Shown: in pieces, positions 1 to 5,122 of the stretch
Numbering within the stretch: position 1 is the stretch's first letter
Layout of the letters: every line of letters starts with the position of its first letter
From: Paracoccaceae bacterium
GTDB lineage: Bacteria; Pseudomonadota; Alphaproteobacteria; Rhodobacterales; Rhodobacteraceae
Reading direction: 5' to 3'
NCBI GenBank assembly: GCA_002746395.1
Contig: NVXA01000003.1
Location: 75,308-82,192, forward strand
DNA length: 6,885 nucleotides
Program-made: the position numbers and the translations under genes
The notes under the pieces: generated by a model
Databases searched by the model: none
The model's input: only the letters and a program-made list of their open reading frames with translations
What the model was told of the DNA's origin: nothing

Positions 1-456
1 ATGAACCTGATGGACGCGGTGGCGGATTGGGCCGGAACGGTCGGATATCACGGTGATCTTCGCCAAATTTTGGAATTCTGGTTTCAAACCGATTACAAGC
101 TGGATGACAAAATCCTGAACTGGCTGGCGGCTTCCAAACGCTCCAATCTGCGCAACGTGATGGGCACAAATAACGAACCCATGCGCACCCAGTTTATCGC
201 CGAGGATCTGGGCTTTGCCGACCGCATGGACCGCATATTCGCCTCCGGTCTGATGGGCGTCGCCAAACCGGACGAGGCGTTCTTTGACATGGTATCGGAT
301 GAACTGTCCGTAGAACCAGACGAGATGCTGTTGATTGATGATCGCCAAGACAACATTGAGGCTGCCGAGGCCTGCGGTTGGCAGGTGCATTGGTTCGACG
401 GGCAGGATTACGACGGATTGGAAGCGAAGCTGACGGAAGTTGGTGCGTTGGGGTGA
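1..456 (+). CDS. HAD-superfamily hydrolase, C-terminal part (5' end outside window)
   Basis: This is the C-terminal 151 residues of a haloacid dehalogenase (HAD) superfamily hydrolase, a family of mostly cytoplasmic phosphatases and dehalogenases acting on small molecules. Residues 1-45 look like the end of a helical cap. Motif II is the Thr of GTNNEP (T56). Motif III is the Lys of GVAKPDEAFF (K89), and motif IV is LLIDDRQDNIEAA with the metal-binding D113 and D114. The N-terminal motif I (DxDxT, the nucleophile Asp) is absent, and the fragment is shorter than the usual ~200 residues. The gene therefore almost certainly starts upstream of the window, and the ATG at base 1 is an internal Met. 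Motif spacing fits the subfamily IA type with a helical cap. The substrate cannot be deduced. The next gene starts 49 bases downstream on the same strand but differs in base composition and probably has its own promoter. Confidence 0.85.
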   Translation: MNLMDAVADWAGTVGYHGDLRQILEFWFQTDYKLDDKILNWLAASKRSNLRNVMGTNNEPMRTQFIAEDLGFADRMDRIFASGLMGVAKPDEAFFDMVSDELSVEPDEMLLIDDRQDNIEAAEACGWQVHWFDGQDYDGLEAKLTEVGALG

Positions 457-473
457 TGGTGGAATGGTGCGCT

Positions 474-479
474 TATAAT
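474..479 (+). promoter_or_regulatory. Possible -10 element for the DUF4344 peptidase gene
   Basis: A perfect TATAAT lies 26 bases before the TTG start of the next gene, in a short AT-rich spacer after the HAD stop codon. No convincing -35 hexamer is present at 16-18 bases upstream, where the sequence is G-rich. The assignment rests on the -10 match and its position alone. If used, it would give a very short leader containing only the ribosome binding site. Confidence 0.35.
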
Positions 480-491
480 ATACATAATAAT

Positions 492-508
492 AAGGAAAAC
501 AGAATTTG
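492..508 (+). promoter_or_regulatory. Ribosome binding site and TTG start
   Basis: AAGGA at 492-496 lies 9 bases before TTG at 506-508. An in-frame TAA at 491-493 closes the frame upstream. The next in-frame ATG lies about 85 codons further on, beyond the signal peptide. TTG is thus the only start giving a complete export signal. Confidence 0.7.
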
Positions 509-1540
509 AAATCCGCTTTATCCTGCCTTTTATTTCTGGTGTTGTCGTTTAACACATCCGTCGCTGGTGTTATTGTGAGTACCGAAAAATTCCAAAACCT
601 AGCTTTTGATAATTTGGAGGTTTCTGTGAAGGCGGGTAGTTTCGTAGGATATCCATTTGATATCCCTACGTCCGGAAATATTACGGTGAATGCCCGCGTA
701 TTAAACGCAACTTTCGACGATGGGTCGATATGGGTTTGTTCGTCAAAAGGCTTCCAGCTAATGCAGCAAAAGCAAAAAAACAAATGCAGAGGAATTAACC
801 GTGGTCGAGGCAATATTGAGTTTTCGGTTCAGGCACCTCGACCGGGTCGATATTTCTTGGTGGCCGACAATAGATTTAGCCTTCTTGAAACCAAACACTA
901 TCGAATATCGGTAAATGCTCCGAATATTATTGATATAAAACTCAGGCAGGCATTGACACAGTTGTTAACGGAGTTCAGTGAGTTCATCCCGGAGAACTAT
1001 ATTGTTCCAGATTTTGATATCTCTGTTGTTCCCTGCGGAACAGTAAATGCGTTTTCTCAAACTTCGAATGGAAATATTACGCTTTGTTCGGAATTTGTAT
1101 TTGAAGCATTAAAAAACCGCTCTACGGGTGCATTAATTGGAATTTTATTTCATGAGACTGGCCATTCACTTCTAAACCTTTGGGGGCTGCCCAATTACGC
1201 GAATGAAGAAACGGTAGATGAATTTGCAACCTACCTACTTTTAAAGACTGGGTCGCCGACACTATTACAAGAGTATGTTGAATATTTTAAACTTCGAGAC
1301 TCTAGCGCAGAGGCAGACTACATAATATCGGTTGGAGGAACCCACCCACTGTCGGTTCAAAGAGCGCGCAATGTGTTGAACAACGCGAGAAATCCGGTTC
1401 CATTCTCGAATAGATGGAATCGGTTGCTATATCCGCACATGACAGACACGTCTCTAATGAAAATTGTCAGAAACCCCGATGAGCTTGACGCCTTGGCAAT
1501 TGCTAAAACCGAACTGCGGAGAAGAGGTGTTTCTTTTTGA
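506..1540 (+). CDS. Secreted DUF4344-type putative zinc metallopeptidase
   Basis: The 344-residue product begins with a signal peptide: K2, a hydrophobic stretch at 4-15, and a likely cut after S-V-A at residue 20. The mature protein should be periplasmic or secreted. Residues 22-140 are beta-rich and end in a segment (PGRYFLVADNR) resembling a small beta-sandwich, and carry the cysteine pair C78/C94. The C-terminal half has the features I associate with DUF4344 putative metallopeptidases: PCGTVNAF, then ITLCSEF with C177/C194, then the zinc motif HETGH (H216, E217, H220), followed by LPNYANEETVDEFATYLLL. One of E234, E235, D238 or E239 is the likely third metal ligand. The four mature cysteines form two local pairs, fitting disulfides in an oxidising compartment. 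Substrate is unknown. The DNA is visibly AT-richer than its neighbours, with many ATA, TTA and AGA codons, suggesting acquisition by transfer. The family assignment is from recalled motif patterns, not a search. Confidence 0.8.
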   Translation: MKSALSCLLFLVLSFNTSVAGVIVSTEKFQNLAFDNLEVSVKAGSFVGYPFDIPTSGNITVNARVLNATFDDGSIWVCSSKGFQLMQQKQKNKCRGINRGRGNIEFSVQAPRPGRYFLVADNRFSLLETKHYRISVNAPNIIDIKLRQALTQLLTEFSEFIPENYIVPDFDISVVPCGTVNAFSQTSNGNITLCSEFVFEALKNRSTGALIGILFHETGHSLLNLWGLPNYANEETVDEFATYLLLKTGSPTLLQEYVEYFKLRDSSAEADYIISVGGTHPLSVQRARNVLNNARNPVPFSNRWNRLLYPHMTDTSLMKIVRNPDELDALAIAKTELRRRGVSF

Positions 1541-1560
1541 GATCACCCACCCTAACCCAA

Positions 1561-2352
1561 TCAACCTCGATGCGCCCCATCAGCCAATGTCTTAACAAAC
1601 GCTAACACTTCCGCTGTCGATTTCCCGTCGGCGATCTGTTTCACAATTGCCGTTCCCACAACCGCGCCGTCTGCAATGCCTGCGATCGCTTGGGCGGTTT
1701 CCGGTGTGTTAATCCCGAAGCCGACGCAAACCGGCAGGTCGGTGCTGGCTTTGATGCGGGCAACCTCGGGGGCAACGATGGAGGCTTCGGCGCTGGCAGC
1801 GCCCGTAGTGCCGTTAACCGAAACGTAATAGATGAAGCCGGACGAATTGTTCAACGCCGTTGGCAGGCGTTTTTCGTCTGTGGTTGGCGTGGTCAGGCGG
1901 ATGAAATTGATGCCGGCGGCTTGGGCCGGAATGCACAGCTCCGCGTCTTCTTCGGGGGGCAGGTCGACGACGATCAGGCCGTCAACGCCGGCCTCTTTCG
2001 CCTCGACCAGAAACTTGTCGACACCTTTGTTATAGATCGGATTGTAATACCCCATCAGCACGATGGGCGTGGTGTTGTCGCCTGTGCGAAACTCCCGAAC
2101 CATCTGCAAAGTGCGGTCTACCGTCATCCCCGCCGCCAACGCGCGTTGGCCTGCCAACTGGATGGCGATGCCGTCGGCCATCGGGTCGGTGAAGGGCATG
2201 CCCAGTTCGATCACATCGACACCCGCTGCGGGAAGGCCGCGCACGATTTCAAGGCAGGCGTCATAGTCCGGATCACCGGCCATAATGAACGAAACGAAGG
2301 CGGATTTTCCTTCGGCTTTAAGGGCTGCAAATTTGGTGTCTATGCGTGTCAT
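1561..2352 (-). CDS. trpA: Tryptophan synthase alpha subunit
   Basis: TrpA cleaves indole-3-glycerol phosphate to indole and glyceraldehyde 3-phosphate. In the alpha2beta2 complex, indole then passes through a tunnel to TrpB. The 263-residue product is a complete TIM barrel of normal length. Its numbering matches the Salmonella enzyme: catalytic E49 and D60 in [14 protein letters not shown]102 and N104 in GYYNP, Y175, T183 in the mobile loop (SVNGTTG), and the phosphate-binding G211-F212-G213. The second phosphate loop is VVGTA near 231-235. The start at 2352 is chosen because MTRIDTKF is the expected N-terminus and a GGAAGGG ribosome site lies 7 bases upstream. The open frame continues further 5' but would run into the divergent gene. 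No trpB or trpF lies beside it. It converges on the DUF4344 gene with a 20-base gap that contains no recognisable terminator. Confidence 0.97.
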   Translation of the reverse strand: MTRIDTKFAALKAEGKSAFVSFIMAGDPDYDACLEIVRGLPAAGVDVIELGMPFTDPMADGIAIQLAGQRALAAGMTVDRTLQMVREFRTGDNTTPIVLMGYYNPIYNKGVDKFLVEAKEAGVDGLIVVDLPPEEDAELCIPAQAAGINFIRLTTPTTDEKRLPTALNNSSGFIYYVSVNGTTGAASAEASIVAPEVARIKASTDLPVCVGFGINTPETAQAIAGIADGAVVGTAIVKQIADGKSTAEVLAFVKTLADGAHRG

Positions 2353-2516
2353 GTCGTATCCCTTCCGGTTTGGATACGGTTTGCGCGATGGGCGCGAAAA
2401 AATCAATCGGATTGTGGGATTTGCCGATGGGCCGTGATGGGTTTCATCACAAATAGTCATTTTGAATCGGCGCATGGCATACTTAAGTGTTGTAGAAAGA
2501 TACAGCAAAGGGGAGC
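2353..2516. promoter_or_regulatory. Divergent trpA / PhzF-family control region
   Basis: These 164 bases must hold the promoters of both divergent genes. The trpA ribosome site is CCCTTCC on the plus strand at 2360-2366. The PhzF-gene ribosome site is AAGGGGAG at about 2508-2515. A TTGAAT at 2462-2467 could be a -35 for the rightward gene, but no clear -10 follows at the right distance. The hexamer GATGGG occurs three times (2387-2392, 2426-2431, 2436-2441). There are two small dyads: CAATC-G-GATTG at 2404-2414 and GTGATG-N5-CATCAC at 2434-2450. I see no Trp-rich leader peptide or attenuator. Confidence 0.5.
2434..2450. repeat. 17-bp dyad, possible operator
   Basis: GTGATG and CATCAC form perfect 6-bp arms around the 5-base centre GGTTT, midway between the divergent trpA and PhzF-family genes. 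Such a dyad could bind a dimeric regulator serving either gene. A 6-bp arm is short enough to arise by chance, so this is only a candidate. Confidence 0.3.
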
Positions 2517-3344
2517 ATGATGGATATTCAACGCATATCGGCATTTGCACTAAACGGGCAGGGTGGCAATCCGGCAGGCGTGGTGTTGCTTGATGAATTG
2601 CCCGATGCCGCAATCATGCAAGCCGTTGCTGCCGATGTCGGGTATTCCGAAACGGTATTTGCCGCGCCACAAGGCAATGGTTTTCGCACCCGATATTTCG
2701 CACCGCAGGCCGAAGTTCCGTTTTGCGGCCACGCAACGATTGCCCTTGGTGCGGCCCTCGGCGCGGCGAACGGGGCGGGCGTTTACCCGTTGATTTTGAA
2801 CGACACAGACGTCAGCGTCGAGGCGATGCCGAACGGCGACGAATGGTCCGCCACACTGCAATCCCCCCGCACGGGTTATCGCACAGCGGATAAAGATTTG
2901 GTGGTCCGCGCGCTGGATTTGTTCGGTTGGGACATGGACGACATCGACTCGAACCTTGAAATTACACGCGTAAACGGTGGTGCGGAACACCTGCTAATCC
3001 CCCTTAAAACCCACGCGTTGTTGCAAGGTATGTCTTATGATTTTGATGTAGGCGCGAAGTTGATGCAGGAATTCGGATTGGTAACGATCAACCTGATTTG
3101 GCGGGATTCAGACGGCACAGTTCACAGCCGCAACCCCTTCGCCGGCCACGGCGTATATGAAGACCCTGCCACAGGGGCCGCCGCTGCCGCGCTGGCCGGA
3201 TATCTTCGTGATGCGGGGCATTCAGGTACGCCGTTTGATATTTATCAGGGGGCAGATATGGGCGCGCCATCCTTGCTGCACGTTGTGGCAATGGAAGGGG
3301 CGGGGTCAGCCGTGCGGATTACCGGAGCCACCCGAAAAATTTAA
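2517..3344 (+). CDS. PhzF-family isomerase-like protein
   Basis: The product (275 residues, 274 if the second ATG at 2520 is used) is a complete member of the PhzF family, which has the diaminopimelate-epimerase-like double fold. Family members include PhzF, the phenazine-pathway isomerase, and many unassigned cytoplasmic isomerases. The N-terminal lobe has GNPAGVVLL (17-25), then the catalytic glutamate in GYSETVF (E45, same number as in Pseudomonas PhzF), then [11 protein letters not shown] (66-76). The C-terminal lobe has the paired signature RNPFAGHG followed by [12 protein letters not shown] (215-226). No phenazine genes are nearby, so a role in phenazine synthesis is not supported and the substrate is unknown. 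The ribosome site AAGGGGAG sits unusually close to the first ATG and better spaced for the second, so translation may begin at 2520. The stop codon overlaps that of the convergent VOC gene. Confidence 0.93.
   Translation: MMDIQRISAFALNGQGGNPAGVVLLDELPDAAIMQAVAADVGYSETVFAAPQGNGFRTRYFAPQAEVPFCGHATIALGAALGAANGAGVYPLILNDTDVSVEAMPNGDEWSATLQSPRTGYRTADKDLVVRALDLFGWDMDDIDSNLEITRVNGGAEHLLIPLKTHALLQGMSYDFDVGAKLMQEFGLVTINLIWRDSDGTVHSRNPFAGHGVYEDPATGAAAAALAGYLRDAGHSGTPFDIYQGADMGAPSLLHVVAMEGAGSAVRITGATRKI
3341..3344. other. TTAA shared by two convergent stop codons (PhzF / VOC)
   Basis: The palindrome TTAA provides TAA at 3342-3344 for the rightward PhzF-family gene and TAA (bases 3343-3341 of the minus strand) for the leftward VOC gene. 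The coding regions overlap by four bases with no space for an intergenic terminator. Confidence 0.95.
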
Positions 3345-3751
3345 ATCGGGGCGTCGCAGTTAACCATCCACGGAATACCGAAACGGTCGCGCACCATGCC
3401 AAAGCCGGAAGTTACGGGGGTTGCCTCGAACGGCATTTTCACCTCGCCACCCATGGCTAAAGCGTCAAAAACGCGTTGGGCGGTGGTGAAATCCGGCAAA
3501 CCGGTCTGAACCTGAATGCCACGGGGCGGGGTGTAATTGCCCGATGGATCGTCGGACGCCATGATAACCTGGTCCCCGATGCGCAAGGAGGCATGCATTA
3601 CCAGATCATGCATTTCAGCGGGCAGGTTAACGGCCAACGCAGATTTGCCGAACGTCTGCATGGCGGTCACTTCACCACCAAATACATTGGCATAAAAGGC
3701 CATCGCCTCGGCACAATTATTGTTAAATGTCAGGTAAGGGGTAAAGTTCAT
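3341..3751 (-). CDS. PhnB-type VOC (glyoxalase/bleomycin-resistance fold) protein
   Basis: The 136-residue product fits the PhnB-like branch of the vicinal oxygen chelate superfamily. It starts MNFTPYLTFNNNCAEAMAFY, with a beta strand then helix, and continues with FGGEVTAMQTFG, the strand pair around HASLRIGDQVIMASDD (53-68), and the second half ending MVRDRFGIPWMVNCD (119-133). The DRFGIPWMVN ending is the most diagnostic element. Members are small cytoplasmic dimers, sometimes metal-dependent, with mostly unknown substrates; a role in phosphonate use should not be assumed. The start at 3751 is preferred over an upstream in-frame start because GGAGG (plus-strand 3760-3764) lies 8 bases before it and because the family N-terminus begins there. 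It is transcribed away from ychF. Confidence 0.9.
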   Translation of the reverse strand: MNFTPYLTFNNNCAEAMAFYANVFGGEVTAMQTFGKSALAVNLPAEMHDLVMHASLRIGDQVIMASDDPSGNYTPPRGIQVQTGLPDFTTAQRVFDALAMGGEVKMPFEATPVTSGFGMVRDRFGIPWMVNCDAPI

Positions 3752-3776
3752 GCTGCGGGCCTCCGATATACTTTTA

Positions 3777-3805
3777 TACATAGGGCAATTATGAGGCCGC
3801 CGCAA
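3777..3805 (-). promoter_or_regulatory. Candidate promoter of the VOC gene
   Basis: On the minus strand, TTGCGG (plus-strand 3800-3805) and TATGTA (3777-3782) are separated by exactly 17 bases and lie just upstream of the GGAGG ribosome site. Both hexamers are imperfect matches to a housekeeping promoter. The spacing and position make the call reasonable. Confidence 0.35.
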
Positions 3806-3810
3806 ATAAC

Positions 3811-3840
3811 CTTGATCCTTTCGCCGTGTCGCCCTAGAAG
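3811..3840 (+). promoter_or_regulatory. Candidate promoter of ychF
   Basis: TTGATC (3812-3817) and TAGAAG (3835-3840) are separated by 17 bases. With the flanking C in front of each (CTTGATC, CTAGAAG) they resemble the alphaproteobacterial housekeeping pattern CTTGAC-N17-CTATAT. The predicted transcript start lies about 25-30 bases before the ychF ATG, leaving space for the GAGGG ribosome site at 3864-3868. Confidence 0.45.
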
Positions 3841-3873
3841 CCCCGCAAACGTATTTCTTAAACGAGGGCTGTT

Positions 3874-4971
3874 ATGGGCTTCAAGACCGGTATCGTGGGC
3901 ATGCCCAACGTGGGCAAATCGACACTCTTTAACGCGCTGACCAAAACGGCAGCGGCGCAGGCGGCGAATTTCCCGTTCTGTACGATTGAACCGAACACCG
4001 GCGTGGTTGCCGTTCCAGATGCGCGGTTGGACAAATTGGCTGCGATTGCTGGCTCCAAACAGATTTTGCCAGCGCAGATGACGTTTGTGGATATCGCGGG
4101 CCTTGTGAAAGGCGCATCCAAAGGCGAAGGGCTGGGGAACAAGTTCCTTGCGACTATCCGCGAATGTGACGCGATTGCCCACGTGTTGCGCTGTTTTGAA
4201 GACGATGACGTAACCCATGTCGATGGCCGCGTTAATCCGGTTGAAGATGCAGAAACGATTGAAACTGAATTGATGCTGGCCGATCTGGAAAGCATCGAAA
4301 AACGCATGGTTAACATTGTGCGCAAAGTGCGTGGTGGCGACAAGGAAGCCATAGATCAAGAACGCCTGTTGAATGCGGCCAAGGCAGCGCTGGAAGACGG
4401 CAAACCTGCGCGCACGATTGCAATTGACGAAGATGATCGCAAGACTTGGGAGGGACTGCAACTGCTGACCTCCAAGGCGGTTCTGTTTGTCTGTAACGTC
4501 GAAGAAGAAAACGCCGCTGAAGGTAACGCCCATTCGGCGGCTGTCGCGAAAATGGCGGCGGAACAAGGGGCTGCGGCAGTGGTTATTTCCGCCGCGATTG
4601 AAGAAGAAATCAGCCAGCTTGAACCTGAAGAAGCGGAAATGTTTCTAGAGGAAATGGGCTTGCAAGAAGCCGGTTTGGATCGCCTGATCAAAGCAGGTTA
4701 CGGCCTGTTGCACCTGCAAACCTACTTCACCGTTGGCCCCAAAGAGGCTCGCGCCTGGACCATCCATGAAGGCACATCGGCCCCGCAAGCGGCAGGCGTA
4801 ATTCACGGCGATTTTGAACGCGGGTTCATCCGCGCAGAAACCATCGCTTACGATGATTTCATCGAATTCGATGGCGAGCAAGGTGCCAAGGAAGCTGGCA
4901 AGATGCGGTCTGAAGGTAAGACTTATATCGTCAAAGACGGCGATGTGATGCACTTCTTGTTCAACACCTAA
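3874..4971 (+). CDS. ychF: Redox-regulated P-loop ATPase YchF (OLA1 family)
   Basis: YchF is a near-universal Obg-related P-loop protein that hydrolyses ATP rather than GTP, binds ribosomes, and is implicated in oxidative-stress responses and translation. The 365-residue product is full length. The P-loop is GMPNVGKS (9-16), the switch I region is FPFCTIEPNTGVV (33-45), and G3 is DIAGLVKGAS (73-82). In place of the GTP-specificity motif NKxD it has NVEE at 208-211, the hallmark linked to ATP use. A helical insertion at about 120-195 carries the coiled-coil arm. The C-terminal TGS domain spans about 279-363 and ends in DGDVMHFLFNT. A GAGGG ribosome site lies five bases before the ATG. No recognisable terminator follows the stop codon. 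Confidence 0.97.
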   Translation: MGFKTGIVGMPNVGKSTLFNALTKTAAAQAANFPFCTIEPNTGVVAVPDARLDKLAAIAGSKQILPAQMTFVDIAGLVKGASKGEGLGNKFLATIRECDAIAHVLRCFEDDDVTHVDGRVNPVEDAETIETELMLADLESIEKRMVNIVRKVRGGDKEAIDQERLLNAAKAALEDGKPARTIAIDEDDRKTWEGLQLLTSKAVLFVCNVEEENAAEGNAHSAAVAKMAAEQGAAAVVISAAIEEEISQLEPEEAEMFLEEMGLQEAGLDRLIKAGYGLLHLQTYFTVGPKEARAWTIHEGTSAPQAAGVIHGDFERGFIRAETIAYDDFIEFDGEQGAKEAGKMRSEGKTYIVKDGDVMHFLFNT

Positions 4972-5026
4972 CGCTGGCTCGGCTTACGGGGTTTGAGTAT
5001 TTTTGAAATAGAGAAGCTGTGGAATT

Positions 5027-5077
5027 TCGAATCTGTCTCAAATTGATTGTAGATTGGTGTTTGAAGTTTAGATTCGA
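5027..5077. repeat. 8-bp inverted repeat with 35-base spacer
   Basis: TCGAATCT at 5027-5034 is the exact reverse complement of AGATTCGA at 5070-5077. The arms frame the AT-rich core of the leader where a promoter would be expected. They could be paired half-sites for a regulator or pair in the transcript. An 8-bp match at this distance could also be chance. Confidence 0.3.
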
Positions 5078-5094
5078 TTAACCTGTGTGGATCA

Positions 5095-5114
5095 TCCTAC
5101 TGCTACCAGTAGGA
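5095..5114 (+). promoter_or_regulatory. Hairpin overlapping the Shine-Dalgarno of the propeller-RTX gene
   Basis: TCCTACTG (5095-5102) pairs perfectly with CAGTAGGA (5107-5114) around the tetraloop CTAC. The 3' arm contains the first AGGA of the ribosome site AGGAGGGG (5111-5118), which lies at ideal distance from the ATG at 5123. In the folded transcript the 5' half of the Shine-Dalgarno would be blocked, so the hairpin could act as a translational switch such as a thermometer or the target of a protein or small RNA. The structure is seen; the function is inferred. Confidence 0.55.
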
Positions 5115-5122
5115 GGGGTCTT

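Larger units (their letters stand above)
4972..5122 (+). promoter_or_regulatory. Intergenic leader of the propeller-RTX gene
   Basis: This 151-base spacer is AT-rich in its middle and separates ychF from the downstream secreted-protein gene. No obvious rho-independent terminator follows ychF. Possible promoter hexamers such as TTGATT (5043-5048) and TTGGTG (5054-5059) occur, but none has a convincing -10 partner, so I do not assign a promoter. The region contains an 8-bp inverted repeat and, at its 3' end, a hairpin touching the ribosome binding site; both are listed separately. Confidence 0.5.

Noticed and set aside
1690..2520. 276-codon plus-strand open frame antisense to trpA
   Set aside because: It is a shadow of trpA: low-complexity, Gly/Asp/Val-rich with no motif, and it covers a gene whose catalytic residues are all intact.
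2353..2613. N-terminal extension of trpA by 87 codons
   Set aside because: The frame is open but overlaps the divergent PhzF-family gene, the extra residues are unlike TrpA, and residue numbering matches the family exactly from the start at 2352.
3476..3940. 154-codon plus-strand open frame antisense to the VOC gene
   Set aside because: It overlaps a convincing VOC protein, the intergenic promoters and the ychF start in another frame, and has no family resemblance.
3748..4566. 272-codon minus-strand open frame across the start of ychF
   Set aside because: It is antisense to the conserved ychF coding sequence, with Phe/Arg/His-rich composition typical of a reverse-complement shadow and no recognisable domain.
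4972..5010. Rho-independent terminator after ychF
   Set aside because: There is a T-run (about 4999-5004) but no GC-rich hairpin directly before it.
5087..5122. GTG start 12 codons upstream of the propeller-RTX ATG
   Set aside because: No ribosome site precedes it, whereas AGGAGGGG sits at ideal spacing before ATG 5123; the hairpin also lies in this stretch.
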